Source of the DNA: Ophiura sarsii
Lineage: Eukaryota; Echinodermata; Ophiuroidea; Amphilepidida; Ophiuridae
Direction: 5' to 3'
Assembly: GCA_035610835.1 (NCBI GenBank)
Contig: CM069457.1
Location: 21,942,658 to 22,006,657, forward strand
DNA: 64,000 nucleotides
Shown: one piece after another, positions 12,661 to 23,074 of the stretch
How positions within the stretch are numbered: the stretch's first letter is position 1
Layout of the letters: the number at the start of each line of letters is the position of its first letter
The notes under the pieces: model-generated
Databases searched by the model: none
What the model was told of the DNA's origin: nothing
What the model saw: only the letters and a program-made list of their open reading frames with translations
Made by a program: the position numbers and the translations under genes

Positions 12661-12953
12661 TTTAGTCAGCATAGAATTGGTGGCGCTATACTGATAAGGC
12701 GTGATTGTAGCAGACGATGGTAGACACGAACGGCCGTTAATTTTGAATTTCCATTGCTTTCAATGTAACAATGGATTTTGCCCGGGATTTTGATTATATG
12801 ACCCCATAAAATTCATCACACATTGAAACTAAATTATTTCATCCAAAAACCGCTGGAGTTGGATAACCAACTCCAGTGTCGTATCATTTTTTGACAGCAA
12901 GCTGTGTGTAAATCTATCGCGTGAATAGTGCCACCAATTCTATGCTGACTAAA
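12661..12953. mobile_element. ~293-bp MITE with TTTAGTCAGCATAG ends
   Basis: TTTAGTCAGCATAGAATTGG and GGTGGCGCTAT are inverted as ATAGTGCCACC and AATTCTATGCTGACTAAA. Arms are about 28 bases. Flanking bases are AT-rich and palindromic, so the exact end and duplication are unclear. Confidence 0.75.
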
Positions 12954-12956
12954 TAA

Positions 12957-13334
12957 CAGGGCCGTCAGAAGGGGGGGTGCGTTGGGTGCAGACGCACCCC
13001 CCTTGAAAATCTCTTCTTTTTTTTTTAAGGTAAAAATTGCGTTTTTCTTAGTTTCAAATTTCAATGATAGTAAAACTACTCATAAAACATTGACTTCAGT
13101 GCTTTTTGGACTGCGAAATTGTGTGTCCGTGCGAAAAATTTTGACGTGCGAATTTTTTTGACTTCACCCCCCCCCCCCCCCCCCCCCCCACACTTACGTG
13201 AAATTCACGAGGTGACTGACTTGGAAAATTTTTGGGGCAACCTTTTACGAGAAAAAAAACCTAGCTACGCCACTGCTTCCGGTAAAAAATCGTGAAAACG
13301 CACCCCCCTTGGGCAAAAGCTTCTGACGGCCCTG
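12957..13334. mobile_element. 378-bp MITE with CAGGGCCGTCAGAAG ends
   Basis: Ends CAGGGCCGTCAGAAG and CTTCTGACGGCCCTG are perfect inverted repeats, each followed by a CGCACCCCCC-type block. AATAA flanks both sides. The right half carries GTGCGAAAATTTTGAC-like repeats and the CACGAGGTGACTGAC segment also found at 20770, 21240 and 26955. The ends resemble hAT, though only five flanking bases match. Confidence 0.8.
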
Positions 13335-13339
13335 AATAA

Positions 13340-14865
13340 TGACGTCAGACGCGTCATACGCCGGTCACCGACGCATTCCAGACGATTACCATAATTTATT
13401 CAATTATGCAAAAGGGACTATTTTCGCTACGTACGTTAGTATAGGACTTTCCAGCCAGTAGGGAGGTCACGCTGCATGTCATATTTTGTTATACGCATGA
13501 AAACAATGGAGTCACAGTGACTGCAATATTTGCAAGAAATAGCTTCCGAAAATGGTCTATTTGGGCATCTCAAAAACTGAGAAACGTGTTAAAAAGCATG
13601 TAGAATTTTAAAGGAGGGTCAATAACATCTGCAGAACGGTAAAATGTATAGTTTTAAACACGTTTGGTGACCAAATTTATGTCGTACAATGTCGGGAAAT
13701 TCACGTTTTGAAAATCCGTGGTCTTCAAAATTACAGGAATCCTAACTCATTCTAAACCTCACCAAATCATGAAATGAACCCTCGTCTACAAAAAAGTCCA
13801 TGTACGTATTGCTCTATCTGCTTGGAGATAGCGAAGACCACGGAAACCTCATAGCTTTATACCACGGAATGAAATCTGCCATAGACATTACATGGCGAAA
13901 ATCGTACAGATTTGCACTGCAGACCTCTGTGTAGGGAGTGTTGATAATAGCATGACAATAGCAAGGTCGTTTTACTATTGTGTTTGTGCATGTTTGTGAC
14001 GACTGACCCCGTTTAACAATCTTCATAGCTTTCATATAGGGCTTGGGTGACCTAACTATTGACTGTTTCCTATCCCAAAATTAATAGTATCCCTGTTTAA
14101 TACGTATACCATTACCATATCAATGTGAGAACATCCCCCCCCCCCCCCCCCCCACCCCCCGGGTCCGTACTGACCGACCGTGTAAACAAACAAACTCTAA
14201 TTCGGCGAAACGTCAGTGCCTTGCCTACCTGATACTGATATGATCAAAAGAGACGCTAAGAAAAGGCGGAAGTACATGGAATTCGATAGGTTTGCCATGT
14301 TCCGGTGGTTGGAAGACTGCACTCTCTGCTTACTGCAGCTTTACTGTTGTTGTGATTTGTTCGTGTATCTCACCATGATGATAACTTATTGCTGTATTGA
14401 CTGTAATGTGAAACTTGGCTGCCTTCTTGATCTAATACTATCAACTCGCTGTTTATTGAAATATTTCGCGATCTCTTCATCATACCAGGAACTAAGTATA
14501 AACCAGTGAACCATAACAAAAACTACAAGTTCGCTGCATGTCAAGGTGGCTTGTGCTATTGATGTTTTGATCGATCCCTATAGTGGTGTTGCTATTTCAT
14601 GATACGTTGTAGCCCATTTTTGGTCGCCCAACTTGAAAGACGTCAATTTAATTTGTCCACAGATTTTCTTCATTTTTCTTTTTTAGTATATTGGGTTTTT
14701 ATAATTTTTGTCATGTTTTTATGTCTATTGAACTTAGCTAGGTTATGGCTATCAGCCTACGGTAATATAGATTTTACTAGGCGGTTTTTTTATATTTTTA
14801 TATTTCGTCCCCGATGAGGGTGGTATTGAAACATCGGTCTTTCTTTTAGGCCTATGCGACGTTTC
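13340..14865. other. No gene seen
   Basis: Mostly unique-looking sequence with a poly-C run at 14136-14152. Short open frames (for example 14216-14509) have no recognisable domain. Confidence 0.5.
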
Positions 14866-14879
14866 CCCACACCATATGG

Positions 14880-15387
14880 TTGCACACCACTAAATACATC
14901 TCCCATAGGGTTACACGTGAAATGCACACTTTTAAAATGGATATTTCTCGACGTTATAAGAAACTGGTAACTTGAAATTTGGTTTCAACTTGAAGATGAA
15001 AGCCATGACTACTAACTCAACAACTCATATATGGGGGGTAACCGGCATAATTTTGAGCTAGAGCCTTTTCAAAAAGTACGAGTTGAGTTTTCCTGGTCAC
15101 ACGCAATTGTTGATTAAGATTATTGCGTCAGATACCGGAAATGACCTGAACACAAATGTCTCTGTTAAAATATTAAAAAATCATCATTGCATCAATTTTT
15201 TTGGACCTGAAGAACGCTGATGTGTCTGTCAAAATTCACACTATATTAATTTCGCCATAACTTGTAGTAAATACCCTAATTTTAAACTGTAATTTACAAT
15301 AGGTCTCCCGTTTCGGCATAGAAACGGGCCGGTTTTGGACTTTTGCCTCAAAGGGGGTAGGGCCAGACGTTATTTAGTGGTGTGAAA
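14880..15387 (+). repeat. 508-bp repeat, copy 1
   Basis: Starts TTGCACACCACTAAATA and ends TATTTAGTGGTGTGAAA, so its own ends are inverted repeats. It appears identical base for base to copy 2 at 16510-17017. The left flank is CCATATGG; the right flank (CCTGAAGG) does not match it. Confidence 0.9.
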
Positions 15388-16246
15388 CCTGAAGGAGACA
15401 CCTTTTTTTTTATTGCCTCATTTTCTTAATCTTTTGCACTTTACATAATGCGTAGTTATGATTTTTGATCAAATATACGACTTCAAAGTGGTAAAAAACA
15501 GTGAAAGACATTGTGCGCCATATTGGCTATGTCAGTAGAAAAGTAGATTTTGGTTACCATGATCCTCGTCAAAAAGGCATACGGCACTATGCTAATCACT
15601 TGTTGTAAAACATTTTGCATGGAAGTATTGAAATTACAAGGACATTCTGTGAGGTTGACCTATTCAGTAGACACAGCTTAATCAATGTACCCCCCCCCCC
15701 CATGCCCTATCCCCCCCCCCCCCCATATACCCTATGCCCCCCCCCCCCCCCCCCCCCCCACCGCTTACGTTCAACTCTTGCTTCAAATATGTCTTTTTAA
15801 ATACAATTTAGATCATGTTAGACCCCGCGCCGTTCTGAGAGGGGAGTTTACGGAAGTATGCAAAACTTGTATTCAAATCTTTTTTTCTTCTCACTAGAGC
15901 GTAATTCGTTTAATATTATATTTTTGATATTTAAGAAAAAAGTTTTTCTCCAAATTTTGTTCCTATTAGCGAAATTTAAACCCTCATATTTTGGCCATTT
16001 CGATAAATAAACATGATAAACTTTAAATCGTTTAAAGTAATCATTTATGTCTATGGCACGTGTCCGAGAAGTCTTAATGTCGCAGGGTTTTGCATTAAAA
16101 GACAGTAGGGTGGAGAAAATGAGCATTTATACACAGCTCCATGGAGAAAAATTTACATAATCGTCGATATCTCGAAAAGAAAATCATTAATTAAACATAA
16201 TATTTTTTCAAATTAACTTTTTTGGGCAGGGAATATACGGTTTTCT

Positions 16247-16283
<37 letters not shown>

Positions 16284-16509
16284 AAAAAACTAGATAATGA
16301 CTTTAATTAGTCAGATTGTAGCTTATTTAACCAAACGGACGGATCTTTTATGATGAAACAGATGTGTATACTAAGAGAACGAAGTGTACGGGCCGTAATA
16401 ATATGTGTTAGAACCAATTTTAACTAGAAGTCTAGTTATCATTGCCGGCAAGTCAGTTTAGACAGCAATGCAGGGGTGAAGGTCAAAGCGCCTTGACCCT
16501 CTGTATAGG

Positions 16510-17017
16510 TTGCACACCACTAAATACATCTCCCATAGGGTTACACGTGAAATGCACACTTTTAAAATGGATATTTCTCGACGTTATAAGAAACTGGTAA
16601 CTTGAAATTTGGTTTCAACTTGAAGATGAAAGCCATGACTACTAACTCAACAACTCATATATGGGGGGTAACCGGCATAATTTTGAGCTAGAGCCTTTTC
16701 AAAAAGTACGAGTTGAGTTTTCCTGGTCACACGCAATTGTTGATTAAGATTATTGCGTCAGATACCGGAAATGACCTGAACACAAATGTCTCTGTTAAAA
16801 TATTAAAAAATCATCATTGCATCAATTTTTTTGGACCTGAAGAACGCTGATGTGTCTGTCAAAATTCACACTATATTAATTTCGCCATAACTTGTAGTAA
16901 ATACCCTAATTTTAAACTGTAATTTACAATAGGTCTCCCGTTTCGGCATAGAAACGGGCCGGTTTTGGACTTTTGCCTCAAAGGGGGTAGGGCCAGACGT
17001 TATTTAGTGGTGTGAAA
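16510..17017 (+). repeat. 508-bp repeat, copy 2
   Basis: Same length and sequence as copy 1, in the same orientation. The right flank is CCATATGG (17018-17025), matching the left flank of copy 1; its own left flank (TGTATAGG) does not match. Confidence 0.9.
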
Positions 17018-18456
17018 CCATATGGTCATGTGTTTTAAGCTCGCATCCTTTCGCGTTACACACGGATTTTGGCTTTCACGACATGATTTTAACTTTACAC
17101 ATTTATATTTGCTTGTATACCCCCCAGGGGTAGTAAAAGTATACATTTTCTGAAGGGAAATTGCATGAGAAAACCAAATATGCCATTGAAATTATAGTAC
17201 GACCAAGAACTAAAATGGTATGATCGGAAATGTTCGGGAAAATATCAGAGTTTTTAATTTTTAATTTGAGATCCATATATTTTTTAAACCTACCCCTATC
17301 ATTATTTACTTTACATATTTGAATTCCTCATGAAATTACCCATTAGATGATATATAATTGTCAAAGTTACTACGTCGGTATGGTAATTATACCGGCTAGT
17401 GAATATCTCCAATTTTTATTTTATATATTTTTTGAATTTTCAGAAATATTTATTTAAGGATGAACCCTTCCCTGATATAAACTGCATTTCTGAATTCCTC
17501 TAGTTACAAGCTTTCCAAAAATGTATACTTTTGCTATCATAGGTTGAAAACTTTTTCTGATATAGTCATTTTTATAAATCCGGTAAATTGAGGCTGATTA
17601 TTCATGTTGACTGTGTAGCGAATAGGAAGAAAGCTGATGTACATGGTCTTATCCATAATTGATTAGTTGTTACAAATAGTTGACAAGTCTGTTGAACCAC
17701 ATACTTAAAGACTACTAATTATCCTTTAAAATGGGACCAGAATGGTGTGTGTAACATTAGGGGATGACTAGTTATTGTAAAAAGAACAAAACATGGGATT
17801 ATCCCCATTGAGTTTGTACAGGCGGCACCCCTTCCAGCACCACCCCTGGTCCCCAAACATCAAACAGCTGTATATCCCATTATGTATTAGCTATACCAAT
17901 GCCATTTTGCAGGCAGATAGCTTGTTATTAGGGCTTTAAAATGATACCAAACTTGTTGAGATGGCTTTTGTGGTTTTAAAAATATTTGAGGAAAATGGCA
18001 ACATGAAACTAATAAATGTAACGGCACCACCCTATTGGGAGGCGAGTTCATAACGCGTGACCATATGCAGTTTGTATCTATACAGGGTGTCTCAAAAAAA
18101 CCGTGCACGTGTTTACCCAACTTATTGACCATGAACTTCTAGAATTTGGTGTAACAATTGTATACACATTGATAGACCAAACACTTAGCTTTCATATGCC
18201 GTTTATTTCATCTAATTGGTTTTGTCAATCCTGAGATATGATCAATTAACTAAAGCTATCTAAAATCGAAGTTGTGCCACTTTTACGGAAATAATGCTTA
18301 AGATAAGCATTAAAACCCTCGTCCTCTTAAGGAGGGTGATCGCCGATTGCGCTAGAACGCAAAAAACAGTGACCTAGGGCGTCTAGGTGATCGCTTTTAC
18401 ATTCCCTGCGCTCATTTTGACGAAAACAAATTGAGGCTGCCACCTTACCCAGGCCG

Positions 18457-18680
18457 CAGTGGCGTAGCCAGGTTTTTCTCAGTGGGGGGCAAAGGGGGGG
18501 GCCGGGAGTTTTGGTGGGGGGGCAACAACCAAATTGAGGATTGAATTTCCTTGTGTTGTGAATAGGTTAGTCCCAAATTATTTCAACTGACATTTCCCAC
18601 AGGGGGGGCAACAGGGGGGGCAGAGAACCCCACAGGGGGGGGCAGCTGCCCCCCCTTGCCCCCCCTTGGCTACGCCACTG
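18457..18680. mobile_element. hAT-like MITE (CAGTGGCGTAGC family)
   Basis: Starts CAGTGGCGTAGCCAGG and ends CCTTGGCTACGCCACTG. ACCCAGG occurs on both sides (18449-18455 and 18681-18687), with two extra bases on the left. The interior is made of poly-G blocks around GCAACA. It is nested in the 2.4-kb element. Confidence 0.75.
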
Positions 18681-18824
18681 ACCCAGGGGTAGGGTAAGCC
18701 GTCAAAGTCCGATAGTAGGGGTGTGAGACGCGCAATACCAATTAGCGCAATATCAATTAGGCCACCATTATGTCAGGCTAAGATAAAGTAATGTAATTGA
18801 ACGTCACCATAATGATGCCGTGTA

Positions 18825-18955
18825 TAATGTTGCCATGTTTTGTAATGTATCATTATATAATGTTGATGTGATTTAAGTATTAATATATATCTTATTATAA
18901 TGTTGCCATGTATTGTAATGTATCATAATATAATGTTGATGTGATTTAAGCATTA
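18825..18955 (+). repeat. Tandem duplication (~74-base period)
   Basis: AATGTTGCCATG, TTGTAATGTATCAT, ATATAATGTTGATG and TGATTTAAG appear twice with two or three differences. Confidence 0.85.
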
Positions 18956-19599
18956 CTGAACTTTTGTGCAACCCTGTATAGATGGACCACCACCCATTTA
19001 CCGTAGTCATCTATGACAACACATTAGGTTTAACGGAGAAGCCGCCGCTAATTAATGCACGACCATCTCCTCTGCTACCTAATTAAGTCAGTAGGCTCCG
19101 GGTTCATTAGCACCTCGATTACCAAGTCAATTGTCCGCCCTTCCTCCTCAAGTGGTGGTACCAAGTATATAGGTCCAATCGTACCAACATTCCAGGAGAG
19201 GTTATCTAGAATAACACCCCAAGAGACATCTTGGAGCCGAAAGACATACAAGTGAGAGTTGATGTTCGACGGTTCCGGTCACCTACTCTTCCCAGAAACC
19301 TTGCCAAACGCCCTCCACGCCAGAGCTATTTGAATTGGCGGCGGATGGTGATTGGCCAGGGTTCAGGTAGGAAGGGGAACGGCTTGTGGGATTACATAAT
19401 ATCTAAAAGATGATTGGGTACTGAGAGTAGGCGTTACTAGGTGTGGTCCACTATATTAGGCTTTGCACAGAGGGAAATCAGGGTTACATCCTACGATCTT
19501 ATCGCTCCATCCTTTATCTCATTTTATTACTTTCTCTGAAGTATTTACACGAATAAAAAGAAGCACTAAATAACTACAGATATGGCCTGTGTGTGTGTA

Positions 19600-19785
19600 T
19601 TGTCTCGAGTCCTGTAATGTATAGTATCGTCTGTCTTCAAGTTATATAGTATCGTCTGTCCTGTCTACAAGTGTATAATATTATCGTCCAAGTTTATAAT
19701 ATTATCGTCCGTCAAGTCTTCAAGTGTAATGTCATCCGTCAAGTCTTCAAGTGTAATGTCGTCTGTCAAGTCTTCTAGTCTCTCA
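19600..19785 (+). repeat. ~30-base minisatellite
   Basis: Degenerate repeats of TCGTCTGTCAAGTCTTC then AAGTGTAATG. Shorter and more diverged at the left. Confidence 0.8.
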
Positions 19786-20643
19786 GCAGAGAAAGAGTAA
19801 ATTATACATCCTACCACATAGACCATAACCTAAGTGTTGAGTATACCCCACAAAGGCTCTTCACAGGCATGACAGGGGATGGTTGCCACCTTACAATTTT
19901 TTTTAAATCGCCATTTTGAAAAATATTTTTATTGTGTGTTCCTGAAATATTTTAGCATGGGTTTATGTTAGAAACACCATTTCCATCACTTATAAGCAAA
20001 AAACCGGGTGAAATCCGATATTTAGAACTTTTTGGCGAAGATTTCTATGATATTTCAGTAGTGTCCACCAGCGAATACGGCGGGATTTTGAGGTCGGCCA
20101 TGTTTGGTGACGTCATGCGTGGGATGTTTGTACTTGTTTTAGTATTTATAGATAGAGGGAACCTCTAGCTATAACATGGTACCCAAATAAGCATACTCTG
20201 CATTTCGGATTGGATCTTTTTAGAGGGTGGTAACCCCGGTGGTAACAACCCCCCTCTCCGGAGTAACCCTTTCTATTCATTGCAAACTGTAAAGTGGCAC
20301 AACGTCAACTTTAGGTAGCTTTAGTTAATTGGTCATATCTCAAGATTGACAAAACCAAATCAGATGAAATAAACGGAATATGAAAGCTAACCGTTATGGC
20401 TATCAATATGTATACAATAGTTACACCAATTTCTTTAAGTTCACGGTCAATATGCTGGGTAAACACGTGCACGGTTTTTTTTGAGACACCCTGTACTGTC
20501 ACTTTAATTCTTGCAGTTTACATTTTCAGGATATCCGATATCCTCTGTATTTTGTCTGGTGTGTTTTCTGGTTCAGCGTTAGAGTAGTTTTTCATTTTTC
20601 AGTTTATCATTTCATTCGGAAGTCGGTTAAAAAGGTACGTGAG

Positions 20644-21065
20644 CGGGGGCGGACTGGGACCTGAAAGCGGCCGTGGCAAAATTATTAAAGCGGCCCTTTT
20701 TGACCATGTCAGGCAGAAGTATGTCGTCCCGGTAGTAAATTTTCGTAAAAGGTTGCCCCAATTTTTTTCCCAGTCAGTCACCTCGTGAATTTCACGTAAG
20801 TGGGTGGGTGGGTAAGTGGGTTGGGTGGGGGTAGGGTAAAAAAACACAAAATTTCGCACGGTCACAAAATTTCGCACAGTCACAAATTTTCGCACGGCCA
20901 CAAAATTTGAGTAACCGGCCCTGAGAGGCCCAAAACCAAGCGGCCCATGTGGCGATCGCCACAACGCCACAATCGCCACAACGCCACGATCGCCACAATC
21001 GCCACAACGCCACAGCGATCGCCACAACGCCCGGGCACAACGCCACAGTGGCCAGTCCGCCCCTG
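20644..21065. mobile_element. 422-bp hAT-like MITE, perfect TSD TACGTGAG
   Basis: Starts CGGGGGCGGACTGG and ends CCAGTCCGCCCCTG, flanked by TACGTGAG at 20636-20643 and 21066-21073. The interior has GTGCGAAA-type repeats and a short tandem array of ATCGCCACA/ACGCCACA (20950-21050). The open frames across it, including the longest in the window, are repeat shadows. A left half of the same family is at 26993-27060. Confidence 0.9.
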
Positions 21066-21177
21066 TACGTGAGCATTCGTCAGCAAATTGGCCAGCCCCC
21101 CCCCCCCCCCTTGGCCCCCTCAGACCAGGCGCGTACCGCGGCATGTGAGCCAGGGGGGGGGGGGGGGGGGGGGGGGG

Positions 21178-21345
21178 GCAGAAGTATGTCGTCCCGATAG
21201 TGGCGTAAATTTTCGTAAAAGGTTGCCCCAATTTTTTCCCCAGTCAGTCACCTCGTGAATTTCACAAAATTTCGCACGGTCAAAAAAATTCGCACGGTCA
21301 CAAATTTTCGCACGGTCACAATATTTCACAGTCCAAAATTTTGAA
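21178..21345 (+). repeat. GTCACAAATTTTCGCACG repeats and partial TE copy
   Basis: GCAGAAGTATGTCGTCCCG and CACCTCGTGAATTTCAC repeat the segment at 20713-20800. They are followed by four units of TTCGCACGGTCACAAAAT. A run of about 22 G precedes it (21157-21178). Shared with 13100-13250 and 26790-26960. Confidence 0.75.
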
Positions 21346-21776
21346 AAAGGTAACAAATAATGCCCAATCGTCAGGGTTTTAGGCCTAGTTCCTATTTTAT
21401 TTTTGATGCCAATTTTTAGCGTCCCGGTATTGCGAATTTAGCGTCCCGGTATTTGGAGCCGGGGGGGGCAACTTGCCTGCGGCCCCCGGTCGGTACGTCA
21501 CTGCCTCCGAACTGGCACTCACAGATTGAGCACTTGCGACTGATCCCAAATAAGTGCATCATTATTTTGTTATTCATAAATAAGGACTATGCATGTCTAC
21601 AGTCTATGCCATTTTTGACCACCCCATCCAGTCCTAGGTATTTTAGTCCCAGTTCCACCCTCTGATGAACCCAAGATCTACTGGCATGAGCGATATCACT
21701 TTTTGGGCCTGGTCAATGACACGAGTTTTGTGTTTGTGTCCGTCTGAAATTAATCAATAATTAATGTTAAAGATCT

Positions 21777-22111
21777 TATCTTTTCCAGGGAACGCCCTCA
21801 ATCCTCAAAAAAAAAATGGAAGCAAATTTTCTTGCAGATTTACATTTATATTTCTGTCATAAATAATCGTACATACATTTTTGTACATTCGAAGTTACAG
21901 GGCGACTACATGTAGAGTGAAAATAAACTGTCCGTTAACGGACAGTTTATTTTTTACTCTTAATTCATTCTAAACCCATGAGTTTGAGGTAATTAGGAAT
22001 CGTATCGCTCTGTAACTTGGAATATAGGCCTAACCCGGAATATAATAAATCTGCAAGAAAATCTATCCATTTTCAATTTCGAGGATTGAGGGCGTTCCCT
22101 CGAAAAGACTC
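21777..22111. mobile_element. Fold-back element with a 34-bp perfect central palindrome
   Basis: The left arm GGGAACGCCCTCAATCCTC (21788 on), TTTTCTTGCAGATTTA and GTTACAGGGCGA is inverted at the right (TCGCTCTGTAAC, TAAATCTGCAAGAAAA, GAGGATTGAGGGCGTTCCC). The two arms meet at a perfect palindrome, 21920-21953, whose core is GTCCGTTAACGGAC. Nearly the whole ~330 bases can fold as one hairpin. Confidence 0.88.
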
Positions 22112-22114
22112 ACA

Positions 22115-23065
22115 AAATGAAGCTTTAATAAACAATTCCCACCAGTTATGGGGGCACTACACTAAATCCTTCCGCGTTTGGTGTATGGTTCGGAGAAATA
22201 GTACATACATCAATTTGATCATCGTCCCAGGGGAAGCAAATAGAAGTAAATCTTGCTTATTTTTTATGAAAAAGATAGAATAGAACCTCAGCATTGCTAA
22301 TGTGGTCAAAAATCGTCGGAATCGAATACGCACGGGAGCCTAGGCTGCGGAAGGATATCGTTGCCGGAACCGGTGAGGAAGCGAAAATATCGGTTTAAAA
22401 TGGTGAGGGCGCTGTTTAGGTGCACGTAGCGAAAAATTTCATCTAGATGGGTCAAGAAAAATCAAGTTTCAAATAAAATTCAACACATATCTAATACATT
22501 CATGCGAAATAAAAACTTCCATCATTGTTACGTGGGGTAAAAATACGGTCTTGAAAAAGGGCCGAAACGCGTGTATTTCAATGGGAGACGTATTTAGTGG
22601 TGTGCCCCCTTATCAGTATAAAAATCTATAAAAAGGATAAAGGATCGGTGCCTTGGTTTGCTTGGTTTGATCATGGGGGCCTGACTCGGACAAAAGGTAA
22701 GACCTCTGCTGATGCGCACACCTTTTCTGGGTCAGATTGCGAGTTCAATTGGGCGCCAATTAAAATTGGACATCGCTGAGCAACACTGCAATTGTTCGAT
22801 AGGGAAACCAAGCGCTCTCTTACGGGAAATTCTCTTTAAAATGAAAGGCCCATTTAAAGGTAGATGATCCGATCACATTTTCGTAACACAGAATTATTTC
22901 AAACATACAGAGATTTTCATATCATATGAAAGCTCGTATTTTTCTCATCATCATACTGAAATTTGACGGCCTAATTCGGTATAATGACAGAGAAATCGAC
23001 GAAATAGCCTTGAATTACCGCGAATGGTGGTTACCACCGATATAGTTTGTGTACTACTCAATGGG
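22115..23065. other. No gene seen; possible TE end at 22588
   Basis: TATTTAGTGGTGTG at 22589 matches the right end of the 508-bp repeats, but the rest does not, so a distant relative may end here. Nothing else is recognisable. Confidence 0.4.
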
Positions 23066-23074
23066 TACAGTTCA

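Larger units (their letters stand above)
14880..17017. mobile_element. Composite unit: 508-bp repeats around 1.1 kb
   Basis: The 8-bp duplication CCATATGG (14872-14879 and 17018-17025) flanks the pair as a whole, not each repeat. The simplest reading is one insertion of a unit made of two direct repeats and the 1122-base segment between. Read as an LTR element it would lack TG...CA ends, a recognisable primer-binding site and a polypurine tract. The middle contains poly-C tracts, a 28-base poly-A and no recognisable gene. Confidence 0.65.
18083..20493. mobile_element. 2.4-kb TA-flanked element with ~210-bp inverted ends
   Basis: CAGGGTGTCTC at the left and GAGACACCCTG at the right start inverted arms of about 210 bases (18083-18293 and about 20285-20493), sharing GTGCACGTGTTTACCCA and a TCATATCTCAAGATTGACAAAACC-like stretch. 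TA lies directly outside both ends. TA plus this layout fits Tc1/mariner-like elements. The interior holds a nested hAT-like MITE, minisatellites and no transposase. Confidence 0.75.

Noticed and set aside
14880..17017. LTR retrotransposon with 508-bp LTRs
   Set aside because: There are no TG...CA ends at the duplication boundary, no clear primer-binding site or polypurine tract, the flanking match is 8 bases, and each repeat has inverted termini. A non-autonomous LTR element is not fully excluded.
20599..21231. Longest open frame in the window (minus strand, 210 codons)
   Set aside because: It crosses a hAT-like MITE, poly-C runs and a short GCCACAA array; composition is low-complexity and matches no domain.
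22597..22779. 60-codon plus-strand open frame
   Set aside because: No similarity recognised and it begins at a probable transposon end.
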